DNA of 64,000 bases from Tahibacter harae (GCF_024437735.1 NZ_JANFQO010000004.1:186001-250000); one strand, 5' to 3'. Shown: positions 44,530 through 52,991, numbered from the stretch's first letter. The notes: generated by a model not told the origin, from the sequence alone. Numbers and translations: made by a program.

Positions 44530-44868
44530 ATGAGCACCCTGCCCCGCTGTCCCCAGTGCAATTCCGAATACACCTACGAGGACGGCGCCCAGTTCGTCTG
44601 TCCCGAATGCGCGCACGAATGGCCGCGCGTCGCCGCCGCGGCGGAAGAAACCGCGCGCGTCTGGCGCGACGCCCATGGCAACGTGCTGCAGGACGGCGAC
44701 AGTGTCACCGTCATCAAGGATCTCAAGGTCAAGGGCTCCTCGGCCGTGGTCAAGGTCGGCACCAAGGTGCGCAACATCCGCCTGGTCGACGGCGATCACG
44801 ACATCGACTGCAAGATCGACGGCATCGGCGCGATGCAGCTCAAGACCGAGTTCGTCAAGAAAGCCTGA
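44530..44868 (+). CDS. yjdM: YjdM/PhnA-family zinc-ribbon protein
   Basis: A 112-residue protein with an N-terminal zinc ribbon ([13 protein letters not shown]...VCPECAHEW) and a C-terminal domain nearly identical in pattern to E. coli YjdM ([50 protein letters not shown]). Although named PhnA, the family has no demonstrated role in phosphonate use. Its stop overlaps the GNAT start (TGATG). It is the first of five genes between the two arms of the pigment locus. Confidence 0.95.
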   Translation: MSTLPRCPQCNSEYTYEDGAQFVCPECAHEWPRVAAAAEETARVWRDAHGNVLQDGDSVTVIKDLKVKGSSAVVKVGTKVRNIRLVDGDHDIDCKIDGIGAMQLKTEFVKKA

Positions 44869-45374
44869 TGGAACTGCGGCTGCGTCCCGAACGCGCGGCC
44901 GACGCCGCGGCGATAGACGCGCTCATCCGCACCGCCTTCCTGCATGCGCCGCACAGCGACCACAGCGAGCACCGCATCGTCGCGGCGCTGCGCGCGGCGG
45001 GCCAGCTCAGCGTCTCGCTGATGGCCGAGGACGCCGCGGGCATCGCCGGCCATGTGGCGGTGTCGCCGGTGACCATCAGCGACGCCACACCCGGCTGGTA
45101 CGGCCTGGGACCGATCTCGGTCGCGCCCGCGCGGCAGGGCCGCGGCATAGGCGCACAGCTGATGCGGGCCGCGCTGCACAGCCTGCGCGAGCGCGGCGCC
45201 GCCGGTTGCGTGGTGCTGGGCGATCCGCGCTACTACGCGCGCTTCGGCTTCGTCGCCGATGCACGCCTGCGTTTTCCGGGCGTGCCGGCCGAATACTTCC
45301 AGGCCCTGCACTGGCAGGGCGCCACGCCCGCGGGTGACGTGCGCTATGCCGCGGCGTTCTACGCCGGCGGCTGA
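44868..45374 (+). CDS. GNAT N-acetyltransferase (YhbS-like)
   Basis: A 168-residue acetyltransferase of unknown substrate. It has the acetyl-CoA-binding motif VAPARQGRGIGAQLM, the family N-terminus ([20 protein letters not shown]) and the VVLGDPRYYARFGFVAD stretch that is frequent in YhbS-like GNATs. The start overlaps the stop of yjdM, so the two are likely co-transcribed. Confidence 0.9.
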   Translation: MELRLRPERAADAAAIDALIRTAFLHAPHSDHSEHRIVAALRAAGQLSVSLMAEDAAGIAGHVAVSPVTISDATPGWYGLGPISVAPARQGRGIGAQLMRAALHSLRERGAAGCVVLGDPRYYARFGFVADARLRFPGVPAEYFQALHWQGATPAGDVRYAAAFYAGG

Positions 45375-45487
45375 AGCGCGCCGGCCAGCACGCGCGGCCG
45401 CGCGGCGCCACCCCTCGTTCGGTGTATTGTCCCGTGACGGATTTGCTTCAGGCTTCACCGGCACAATCCGCATACAGGGGAAAATTC

Positions 45488-45991
45488 ATGCACAAGTACC
45501 GTTCTGCCGCGGCCGTGGCCGCTCTCGCCGTGGCCGGCGCCGCCCAGGCCGACAGCATCACCTTGCCGCGCAGCGTGCCGTATGCAGCCGACAGCCATAT
45601 CGCCAGCAACATCAAGGCCGAATGCGACCTGCCCAACAAGCTGGCCGCCTATCTGGCCGAATACGCCCAGGAAAAGCGCCTGGAGACGCGCATCGCCGAT
45701 GAAGTGTCCGCCGGCGATCCGGGCAAGGTGCTGGTCATGGAGATCGAGGAAGCCGTATCGCGCGGCAATGCCTTCATAGGCCATCAGAAATTCACCCGCG
45801 CCCGCGGCACGCTGTACCAGGACGGCCAGGAGATAGGCAATTTCATCGCCCAGCGCTATTCCATGGGCGGCGCCTTCGCCGGCTACAAGGGTTCCTGCTC
45901 GGTGCTGGGCCGCACGGTCAAGGCCATAGGCAGCGACGTGGCACAATGGCTGACCGCCCCGACCAAGGACGCCCAGCTCGGCGACAGCTGA
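45488..45991 (+). CDS. Exported protein of unknown function
   Basis: A 167-residue protein with a signal peptide (MHKYRSAAAVAALAVAGAAQA, cleavage before DS). A strong Shine-Dalgarno (GGGGAA) lies before the ATG at 45488, and an upstream in-frame ATG (45422) is rejected. The mature chain has two cysteines (in KAECDLPN and GSCSVLGR) that may form a disulfide and a GxG-rich C-terminal part. No family is recognised. Confidence 0.75.
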   Translation: MHKYRSAAAVAALAVAGAAQADSITLPRSVPYAADSHIASNIKAECDLPNKLAAYLAEYAQEKRLETRIADEVSAGDPGKVLVMEIEEAVSRGNAFIGHQKFTRARGTLYQDGQEIGNFIAQRYSMGGAFAGYKGSCSVLGRTVKAIGSDVAQWLTAPTKDAQLGDS

Positions 45992-46033
45992 AGCCGGGCG
46001 CGTACACCGCGGGCAGCGCAGGAGGCCCGCATC

Positions 46034-46479
46034 ATGGACGCGATCCGCTTCTACCGTACCGGCGACGACTACGGCGCGTTCTCCAACTTCTCGCCCCACC
46101 GCATTTTCCTCGACGGCAAATACTGGCCAACCTCGGAACACTACTTCCAGGCGCAGAAATTCGAGGATGCCGCGCACCGGGAAGAAATCCGCCAGGCGAA
46201 CACGCCCATGATCGCGGCCCAGCTGGGCCGCGATCGCAGGAAAAAGCTGCGCCGGGATTGGGAATCGGCCAAGGACGGCGTGATGAAGAAAGCGGTACTG
46301 GCCAAATTCAGCCAGCACGAAGTACTCAAAGCCCTGCTGCTGTCCACCGGCGACGCGCTGCTGATCGAGCACACCAGCAACGACGCCTACTGGGCGACGG
46401 CGGCGACGGCCACGGCCGCAACCGGTTGGGCCGGATCCTGATGCAGGTGCGCGAGGAATTGCGCGCGAATCCGGCCTGA
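46034..46479 (+). pseudogene. NADAR-family (YbiA-like) N-glycosidase gene with a frameshift near its end
   Basis: NADAR proteins are N-glycosidase-like enzymes acting on NAD/ADP-ribose-derived or riboflavin-pathway compounds. The frame from 46034 (perfect AGGAGG eight bases before) reads FYRTGDDYGAFSNFSPHRI..., YWPTSEHYFQAQKF and SAKDGVMKKAVLAKF, all typical. It stops at 46441 after the aberrant tail YWATAATATAATGWAGS. The other frame continues as GDGGDGHGRNRLGRILMQVR to 46479, the expected C-terminus. TGGGCGAC at 46391 should be TGGGGCGAC for the family, so one G appears lost at 46392-46394. This is either a real mutation or a homopolymer base-calling error. If the sequence is right the protein lacks its conserved tail. 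Confidence 0.85.
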
Positions 46480-46583
46480 AACAGCGCGCGCCGTGCGCCA
46501 GCGCGCGCGTCGGCATCTGTGGCCGTAGCGATTACACACGGCCGCGGGCATTCGATGTGCAAGCTGCGCGCGCACCCCACCGG

Positions 46584-46609
46584 GAAATGAAAAGCCGGAT
46601 TGTTCCGGC
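46584..46609 (-). terminator. Terminator of the DUF695-like lipoprotein gene
   Basis: GCCGGA (46594-46599) and TCCGGC (46604-46609) enclose TTGT; on the minus strand it is followed by TTTTCATTT (46593 down to about 46585). It lies just past the lipoprotein stop at 46612. Confidence 0.7.
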
Positions 46610-46611
46610 AG

Positions 46612-47127
46612 CTAGTGCGACTGACCGCCGACGCGCTTGAGCAAGGTGCGGTAGAAGTCGAACGCCGGATCGTCTTCGAGCGTGGTGCGTATGTCGGCGA
46701 ACTTCACATCGCCCAGCAGCGCGGTTACTTCGTCGCTGGCCAGTTCCGGCACGGCGTAGAAGTACCAGTCGTGCTGCTGGTCCCAGTCCAGTACCGCGAC
46801 CAGCTCCGCCTTGCCCCGCAGCCCCTCGCGCAGGCGCTTTTCGCGCTGGTCCAGCTCGGGCTGCAAGGGCTGCATGACCTGGCTGCTGGTCGCCGCTTCC
46901 ACGCCCTGGGAAACCACCAGCAATCGCGGCCTGGCCGCGTCCGGAACGAAATCTTCGCGATAGGTCCAGATCATGGCCTGGCCCTTGCGCTCGCCCTCGG
47001 CGCGCACCCAGGTGCCGGCGCGTGCACCGCCCAGGCTCGGGTCGGGACCGGCCGCCGGCGCGGCCGGCGGCGGCGCCTGCGAACAGGCGCCCAGCGCCAG
47101 CAACAAGGGCAGCAACAGGCGTTTCAT
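46612..47127 (-). CDS. DUF695-like lipoprotein
   Basis: A 171-residue protein whose N-terminus MKRLLLPLLLALGACSQ has a lipobox (LGAC), so it should be lipidated and exported. The mature part resembles the DUF695 pattern: YREDFVPDAARPRLLVVSQ, then WDQQHDWYFYAVPELASDEV and DDPAFDFYRTLL. DUF695 has no established function. The start overlaps the stop of the upstream halogenase-like gene (ATGA at 47124-47127), so it is translationally coupled to it. A terminator follows. A role in placing the pigment in the envelope is possible but inferred. Confidence 0.78.
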   Translation of the reverse strand: MKRLLLPLLLALGACSQAPPPAAPAAGPDPSLGGARAGTWVRAEGERKGQAMIWTYREDFVPDAARPRLLVVSQGVEAATSSQVMQPLQPELDQREKRLREGLRGKAELVAVLDWDQQHDWYFYAVPELASDEVTALLGDVKFADIRTTLEDDPAFDFYRTLLKRVGGQSH

Positions 47128-48764
47128 GCGCGCATTGAGCGTTGCGGTTGCGGCCGGGTCAAGCCTGCCGGCGCGCAGGCGGCCAGCTCGAACAGCTGCG
47201 GCGTGGCGGCGGCATCGCCGGTGCCTGGCAGCCCGGCCAGGCCGGGGCAATCGGCCTGGGCCTGCGCCACGATGCCGGCGGCGAGATTGCGCAGCATCTG
47301 GATGTAGCCGCGGATGCGCTCGCGCACCTGGGCGTCGTCCAGCGGCTCGTGCAGGCGGCTGTTGAGTTCGACGAACCAGGGCAGCTCGCCCTGGTCGAGG
47401 AAGGTGGCCGGATTGAGCGGCGGATTCACCGCCAGCCAGCGCCGGAAGAACGCCTGCATCTGGATGTTGAGTTCGCGCACGGATTCCAGCTCGGCCTTGA
47501 GATCGGCGAACAGGCGCAGATCGGTCAGGCGGCCCTGGAACACGATCTGGCACAGCACGCCCCAATAGTAGCTGTAGTCCCAGATCACCTTGGTCGACAT
47601 GATTTCCGCATCGCCGAACAGCGCGTACTGGTCGCGGTACAGCGTGAGCGTGGATTCGTAGAACGAGAAATACAGCTGCTGGTAGATCTTGGCGTAGGGG
47701 CCGACGGGATCGCCCTTGCGGTCATGTTCGATCAGCGCGCAGACATAGCTGTTGGACATGCCGATGAAATCGCTGCCCGGCGAATAGAACGGATCGAGGA
47801 ACACGCCGGCTTCGCCGGTGATGGCCCAGCGGTCGCCGGAGAACACCTGCTTGCAGCCGTGGGAGAAGCCGCGCAGGAATTTGAAATCCAGCAATTTGTC
47901 GCGGCGGCTGTCGCATTCGCGGAAGACCAGCGGCTGGAATTTCTTCAGCCAGTCCATCGCCTTCTCGAAGGTATTCATGGTTTCCAGCGGATGCATCTTG
48001 GCATCGCAGACGATGCCGACCGAATGCGCGCCGGAACCCAGCGGAATCAGCCACACCCAGTAGCCCGGGCCGCACAGGTGGTTGGTCGAGCGCCAGCGTT
48101 CCGGCGGCGTGCATTCCAGGCGCCAGCGTTCGTCATTGCACCACTGGTCGATTTCCAGCTTGTCGTCGATGCGGAACCAGACCGAATTGGCGTCGTGGCC
48201 GTTGGGCTCGGCCAGGTCGAACTTGCGCTTGAGGATGTTGGCGCGGCCGGCGGCGTCGATCACCCAGCGCGCCCGCGCCACATGGCTTTCGCCGTCGTGT
48301 TCGTAGCGCACGCTGTGGTCGTCCTCGCCGCTGGCGATGTCGACGCCGCGCACCACCGCGCCGTCGAGGAAATCCATGCCGCGGCGGCGCACTTCCTCGC
48401 CGAGGTGGTTTTCCAGGATGCCGCGGTCGAGCTGGTAGGTGACGCGCGGCAGCACCTGGCGCACGCCCAGCTCGGTCACTGCGGGCAGGTCCTCGCGCCC
48501 TTCGGAGTAGAAGAAGCGAAAGCCGAACTTGTGGATATGTTTTTCTTCCAGGTGGTCGCGCAGGCCGATCACCGTATCGAAGTAGTGCGCGCCGATCTCC
48601 ACGCTGGATTCGCCGACCTTGTGCGCCGCCGGCGGCAGCGGATGCGCGCGCCGCTCCAGCACGCGCACGGCGATGCCGGGAAAGCGCTGCTGCAGCTGCA
48701 GCGCCAGGCACAGTCCGGCCAGGCCGCCGCCCATGATCAGTACATCGTGTCGGGTATCGCTCAT
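47124..48764 (-). CDS. Second flavin halogenase-like enzyme of the pigment cluster
   Basis: A 546-residue FAD enzyme of the tryptophan halogenase superfamily, about 100 residues longer than the one at 36551. It has VLIMGGGLAGLCLAL near the N-terminus, GESSVE, K79 in HIHKFGFRFF at the halogenase lysine position, and WVWLIP (W236, W238, P241) that fits WxWxIP. GEAGVFLDPFYSPG binds FAD. The C-terminal extension of helices (YYWGVLCQIVFQGRLTDL...) is typical of halogenase-like proteins in polyene clusters. It shares a compact leftward unit with the antiporter, glycosyltransferase and two KS genes; there is a 67-base gap to the antiporter stop. Confidence 0.9.
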   Translation of the reverse strand: MSDTRHDVLIMGGGLAGLCLALQLQQRFPGIAVRVLERRAHPLPPAAHKVGESSVEIGAHYFDTVIGLRDHLEEKHIHKFGFRFFYSEGREDLPAVTELGVRQVLPRVTYQLDRGILENHLGEEVRRRGMDFLDGAVVRGVDIASGEDDHSVRYEHDGESHVARARWVIDAAGRANILKRKFDLAEPNGHDANSVWFRIDDKLEIDQWCNDERWRLECTPPERWRSTNHLCGPGYWVWLIPLGSGAHSVGIVCDAKMHPLETMNTFEKAMDWLKKFQPLVFRECDSRRDKLLDFKFLRGFSHGCKQVFSGDRWAITGEAGVFLDPFYSPGSDFIGMSNSYVCALIEHDRKGDPVGPYAKIYQQLYFSFYESTLTLYRDQYALFGDAEIMSTKVIWDYSYYWGVLCQIVFQGRLTDLRLFADLKAELESVRELNIQMQAFFRRWLAVNPPLNPATFLDQGELPWFVELNSRLHEPLDDAQVRERIRGYIQMLRNLAAGIVAQAQADCPGLAGLPGTGDAAATPQLFELAACAPAGLTRPQPQRSMRA

Positions 48765-48831
48765 TGCTTTCGTCCTTGCCTTGCAGATGACGCCGCGGCG
48801 GCGCGGCGGCAGAAAACGGAAAACCGTGCCG

Positions 48832-50091
48832 TCACAGCGACGGCACCTTGCGCTGGCTCGGCTCGGCCGCACCGTGCGGGCGCCGCATCAGCAGGTTGAG
48901 CAGCGGCGAGGTCATCAGCGTGGTGAGCACGGCCATCAGCATCAGCATGGTGAAGATTTCCTTGCCGATCACGCCCACGTCCAGGCCCACCTTGAGCACG
49001 ATCAGCTCCATCAGCCCGCGCGTGTTCATCAGCGTGCCCAGGCAGAAGGCGTCGCGCCAGCCCAGGCCGGCCAGACGCGCGCCGGCCGCGCCGCCGAGCA
49101 CTTTGCCCAGTATCGCCAGCGCGACGATGACCAGCAGCGTGACCGCGCCCAGGCCGACGAAGGCGTCGGGGCTGGTATTGAGCCCGGCCAGGGCGAAGAA
49201 CACCGGCATCAGCACCAGCACGGCCACGTGTTCCAGGCGCTCCACCAGGGTATCCAGCAGTTTGTCGTCGCGCGGCAGGCACAGGCCGAACACGAAAGCG
49301 CCGAACACTTCGTGCAGGCGCAGCCATTGGGTCAGCGCGGCGAAGGCGAAGGTGACGATGAGCAGGCCCGAGATCACCGCGCCGTCGGGCCGGCCGTCGG
49401 CCACTTGGCGGCGCAGCAGCGCGGCCAGCAGCGGCCGCACGCCGGCGAAGGCCACCACGCCGAGCAGGATCGCGCCCAGCAACATGCGCGCGATGTCGCC
49501 CCAGCCGGAACCCGCCGCGGCCAGGGCCACGACCAGGGCCAGCAGTATCCAGGCCAGCAGGTCGGCCAGGGCGGCCGAGGTCAGGCCCAGCTGGCCGATG
49601 GGGGTGGCGGCCAGGCCCTTGTCCTTGAGGATGCGCGCCAGCACCGGGAAGGCGGTGATCGCCATTGCCGTGGCGATGAACAGCGCAAACGGCAGGAAGG
49701 GCACGCCCGGCGGCGCCAGCTGCGGATGCAGCCAGGGCGAAAGCCCCAGTCCGAGCAGGAACGGCAGCAGCATGGCGCAGCCGCCTATCCAGGCCGAACT
49801 CACCATCTGGCTGCGCAGGCCGGTGGGCATGCGCAGCTCCGCGCCGACGATGAACATGAACAGCACCAGGCCGATCTGACTCACGCCCTGCAGGGCGGAA
49901 AGGCTGGACGGGGCGAACAACTGGGCATGGAACTCCGGCGCCAGACTGCCCAGCACCAGCGGCCCCAGCATCAGTCCGGCGATCATTTCGCCGATCACCG
50001 GCGGCTGGCCGAGATAGCGCAGCACGAACGACAGCAGCCGCGCCGTGAGCAGAATGACGACCAGTTGCAGCAGCAGCGGGGAATGGGCCAT
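48832..50091 (-). CDS. Monovalent cation:proton antiporter (KefB/CPA2-like)
   Basis: A 419-residue membrane protein with about 12-13 hydrophobic helices of the Na+/H+ exchanger fold (MIAGLMLGPLVLGSL, FIVGAELRMPTGLRSQ, TAMAITAFPVLARIL, FVLGLCLPRDD-type loop seen as FGAFVFGLCLPRDDKLLD, LMNTRGLMELIVLKV). It lacks a C-terminal TrkA domain. A transporter of this type is found in some xanthomonad pigment loci. Cargo ions and physiological role are inferred. The glycosyltransferase stop lies three bases upstream of its start. Confidence 0.9.
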   Translation of the reverse strand: MAHSPLLLQLVVILLTARLLSFVLRYLGQPPVIGEMIAGLMLGPLVLGSLAPEFHAQLFAPSSLSALQGVSQIGLVLFMFIVGAELRMPTGLRSQMVSSAWIGGCAMLLPFLLGLGLSPWLHPQLAPPGVPFLPFALFIATAMAITAFPVLARILKDKGLAATPIGQLGLTSAALADLLAWILLALVVALAAAGSGWGDIARMLLGAILLGVVAFAGVRPLLAALLRRQVADGRPDGAVISGLLIVTFAFAALTQWLRLHEVFGAFVFGLCLPRDDKLLDTLVERLEHVAVLVLMPVFFALAGLNTSPDAFVGLGAVTLLVIVALAILGKVLGGAAGARLAGLGWRDAFCLGTLMNTRGLMELIVLKVGLDVGVIGKEIFTMLMLMAVLTTLMTSPLLNLLMRRPHGAAEPSQRKVPSL

Positions 50092-50094
50092 GTC

Positions 50095-50895
50095 TCAGGA
50101 TTCCTGTGAGCGCGCCAGGCCTGGAGCCGTCGCCGTGCCGGCCTGGTCGGGATCGATCAGCTGTATCGGCGTGGTGCGCGCGATACCGTAAGTACGGATT
50201 ACCGAGCCGACTTCCACCACACGGCCGAACACGTGCGAGGTGATGCGGCAGAAGTCGCGCAGCGGCTTGAAATGGCTGCGGCGGAATTCGCCGGCGTAGC
50301 GCACCTCGATCGGCACCGCGGCGACTTTCGTGCCTAGGCGGCGCGCGGCCTCGATGAGGATATCGGCCTCGAACACGAAGCCCTGCGGCGCCACGTCCAC
50401 CGCCAGTTTCACCACCTCCAGCGGATACCAGCGCTGGCCGCTCTGCGAATCGATCAGGCGCTGGCCCACCGCCCAGGCTATGCCCCAGTCGGCGATGTCG
50501 TTGGCGATGCGGCGTATGCGCGGCTGGCGTTCGCGCCCGATCAGGCGCGCGCCGACGACGATGGTATTGGGCAGCTGCGCGGCCACGCGCAGCAGGCGAG
50601 GGATGTCGCCGTAGAAATGCTGGCCGTCGCCGTCCATGGTGACCACGCCGTCCACGCCCAGCTCCAGCGCGCGGCGGAAGCCGGCGCGCAGGGCGTTGCC
50701 TTTGCCGCCGGGCCGCTCGTGGCGGATCAGTTCTATCGGCAGCCCGTGCAGCGCCGCGACCGTGCCGTCGCTGGAGCCATCGTCGACCACGATGACCCGC
50801 TCACAATGGGACAATGCCCCTTCGACGATGGCGCGGATCGCCCGCTCCTCGTTGAGGCAGGGAATCAGCACCGCCGCACGCAGCGCGCCGCTCAC
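50095..50895 (-). CDS. Family 2 glycosyltransferase
   Basis: A 266-residue GT-A type enzyme: LIPCLNEERAIRAIVEGA, VIVVDDGSSDGTV, GGKGNALRAGFRRAL and the metal-binding TMDGDGQHF, as in DPM1-like/WcaA-type transferases. The starting codon is GTG (50895), overlapping the stop of the preceding KS gene (GTGA). It could glycosylate the pigment or its lipid carrier. Donor and acceptor unknown. Confidence 0.9.
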   Translation of the reverse strand: MSGALRAAVLIPCLNEERAIRAIVEGALSHCERVIVVDDGSSDGTVAALHGLPIELIRHERPGGKGNALRAGFRRALELGVDGVVTMDGDGQHFYGDIPRLLRVAAQLPNTIVVGARLIGRERQPRIRRIANDIADWGIAWAVGQRLIDSQSGQRWYPLEVVKLAVDVAPQGFVFEADILIEAARRLGTKVAAVPIEVRYAGEFRRSHFKPLRDFCRITSHVFGRVVEVGSVIRTYGIARTTPIQLIDPDQAGTATAPGLARSQES

Positions 50896-51692
50896 GGGCG
50901 CACCTCGGCGGCGAGCAGGAAATCCGGCCCCGCGGCGATGTCCACGCACGCCGGCTGCGCGCCTGCCAGTGCCTGCAGCAGCAGCAGCGCATCGGCGCTG
51001 GCATTGCGCCGGCGCAGAGCGCAGGCCCAGTCGGCCTCGGGCTCGCCGGCAATCGCCTGCGCAGCGGCCGGTTGCAGCCGCAGCCGCGCGCCGCGGCCGT
51101 CCGGTGCGTCCGGCGCCAGCACCAGCGCTGCGGCAAAGCCGCAGTCGAACGGGATCACCGACTGCAGCGCGCCCACCGCGGCGGTGTCGTAGACCGACAG
51201 CAGCACCGGCGCGGCGCAGTCGGCCGCCTGCAGCGCGGCTTCCAGCAGGCCATTGCCGAAATTGCTGGTCCAGGCGCTGATCGCGGTGGACGCAGCGCGG
51301 CAGCCGGTGGCGATGCTCCAGTAGCCGACCGCGGCGTTGTGCACGGAGTTGTGGAACTTGGTCGGCGACAGTTCCAGCGGCGCGCTCGCCAGCGTGGCGC
51401 ACATGTAGTCGTTGATCGCGATATCGCCCTGGGCCGAAGCGAATATGCAAGGCAGGACCGCGGGATCGAGACCGGCCTGGGCGCAGGCCTCGGCCGCAGC
51501 CTGGGCCGCGTACAGCACGGTCTCCGGCGCGCGGCGGCGCTCGGCCGCCGGCAGCAGCGGCGGCGACGGCCGCGGCAGGGTGGTGGTGTCGGGCTGGTGC
51601 CCGCCGCGCAGCGCGGCGGCGGCCGTGGGCCAGTCCGGCAGGCCGGGCGCGTACACGCCCACGCCCAGTACACGCAGGGCCACGGCGCTCAT
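50892..51692 (-). CDS. Chain-length-factor-like partial beta-ketoacyl synthase (ApeC-like)
   Basis: A 266-residue protein covering only the N-terminal half of a ketosynthase fold (the Ketoacyl-synt_2 type). It has KFHNSVHNAAVGYWSIATGCRAASTAI but lacks the HGT/His region of a full KS. Residue C131 aligns near the nucleophile, but with half the fold missing it probably acts as a chain-length factor paired with the complete KS encoded by the adjacent gene, as ApeC does in aryl polyene synthesis. Its start overlaps the stop of that KS gene (ATGA at 51689-51692). Confidence 0.85.
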   Translation of the reverse strand: MSAVALRVLGVGVYAPGLPDWPTAAAALRGGHQPDTTTLPRPSPPLLPAAERRRAPETVLYAAQAAAEACAQAGLDPAVLPCIFASAQGDIAINDYMCATLASAPLELSPTKFHNSVHNAAVGYWSIATGCRAASTAISAWTSNFGNGLLEAALQAADCAAPVLLSVYDTAAVGALQSVIPFDCGFAAALVLAPDAPDGRGARLRLQPAAAQAIAGEPEADWACALRRRNASADALLLLQALAGAQPACVDIAAGPDFLLAAEVRP

Positions 51693-52891
51693 GCGCGGCC
51701 TCCCTGGCCGAATACCAGCACAGCGTTGTTGCCGCCGAAACCGAACGAGGACGACAGCGCTACCTGCGGCGCGCGGTCTTCGTTGTCGAGGGCCAGCTGC
51801 GGGCCGCAGGCCGGATCCGGCTGCGCGCTGTTGAGCGTGCCCGGAACAAAGCCCTGCTCCAGCGCGATCAGGCTGATTACCGCCTCGACGATGCCGGCCG
51901 CGCCCAGGGTATGGCCGGTCCAGCCCTTGGTGGAACTGGCGCGGGCCGAAGGCGCGAACAGCTCGGCCACGACCGCGGCCTCCATCGCATCATTGGCCAG
52001 CGTCGCCGTGCCGTGCAGGTTGATGTAGTCCACTGCCGCCGCGTCCAGGCCGGCGCGGGCCAGCGCATCGGCGATGGCCAGGCGCGCGCCCAGGCCCTGC
52101 GGATGCGGCGAGGACATGTGGTGGGCATCGCTGGATTCGCCCCAGCCCAGCAGGCGCGGCGCGCCGGGCGCGGCGGCGGCGCGTTCGAGCAGGGCGAAAC
52201 CGGCCGCCTCGCCGATGGAGATGCCGCGCCGGTCCGCGTCGAACGGCCGGCAGGGTTCATCGGAAACGAGCTGCAGCGCGTTGAAGCCGAACAGCACGCT
52301 GCCGCACAAGGTGTCCACGCCGCCGACCACGGCCGCATCGGCCCAGCCCAGGCGGATCAGGCGCTCGGCCTGGGCGAATACCTTGGCGCTGGAGGAACAG
52401 GCCGTGGCCACGGTGCAGGCCGGGCCGGTGGTGCCGAGCACGCGCTGCACGAAGGCGGTCAGCGAATGCGGCGAATGCAGCAGGAAATTGCGATAGGCGC
52501 GGGCGAAGCCGCCATCGGGCTTGAGTTCGCGATAGGCCTGCTCGGTGGCGCCTATGCTGCCGGTGGAGGTGCCCAGCACGACGGCGACGCGGTCGCTGCC
52601 ATGGCGCTCGACCAGGGTGCGCGCGGCGTCGAGGAAACCGTCCTGGTTCAGCCCGGCCCAGGCCAGGCGGTTGTTGCGGCAGTCCAGGCCGGCGAATTCG
52701 GCCGGCACCGGGGCCTGTTCCAGGCCGTCGACGCGGCCTATCCAGCAGGGCAGCGGCGTAGCGGTGAAATCGTTGCTGCGCAGGCCGCTGCGGCGCTCGC
52801 GCAGGGCCTGGGCCAGGGCTGCCAGGCCGCTGCCGGCGGCCGAGGTGGCGGTATGGGCCGTCACGGCCAGCGGGGGAATCGGAGTCGGCAA
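51689..52891 (-). CDS. Beta-ketoacyl-ACP synthase (FabB/ApeO-like)
   Basis: A 400-residue ketosynthase. The nucleophile C165 lies in TVATACSSSAKVF, and the catalytic His residues are in NLHGTATLAND and TKGWTGHTLGAAGIVE. SSSFGFGGNNAVLVFG closes the fold. It elongates the aryl-primed polyene with malonyl-ACP, probably as a heterodimer with the downstream chain-length-factor-like protein. It begins the leftward arm; the gap of 100 bases to the divergent YdcF-like gene should hold its promoter. Confidence 0.93.
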   Translation of the reverse strand: MPTPIPPLAVTAHTATSAAGSGLAALAQALRERRSGLRSNDFTATPLPCWIGRVDGLEQAPVPAEFAGLDCRNNRLAWAGLNQDGFLDAARTLVERHGSDRVAVVLGTSTGSIGATEQAYRELKPDGGFARAYRNFLLHSPHSLTAFVQRVLGTTGPACTVATACSSSAKVFAQAERLIRLGWADAAVVGGVDTLCGSVLFGFNALQLVSDEPCRPFDADRRGISIGEAAGFALLERAAAAPGAPRLLGWGESSDAHHMSSPHPQGLGARLAIADALARAGLDAAAVDYINLHGTATLANDAMEAAVVAELFAPSARASSTKGWTGHTLGAAGIVEAVISLIALEQGFVPGTLNSAQPDPACGPQLALDNEDRAPQVALSSSFGFGGNNAVLVFGQGGRA

Positions 52892-52991
52892 GCGCTACAC
52901 CTGATCGATAGTCGGGTTGCCACGGCTTGCAAGGCCGGGGCGGCCGACTATACAACGGCGCCTGCGTTCAGAAAGCCGGCCACGCCGCGTC

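Noticed and set aside
48619..50109. Plus-strand Gln/His/Arg-rich frame opposite the antiporter
   Set aside because: Antisense shadow; the minus-strand frame has the transmembrane helices and conserved motifs.
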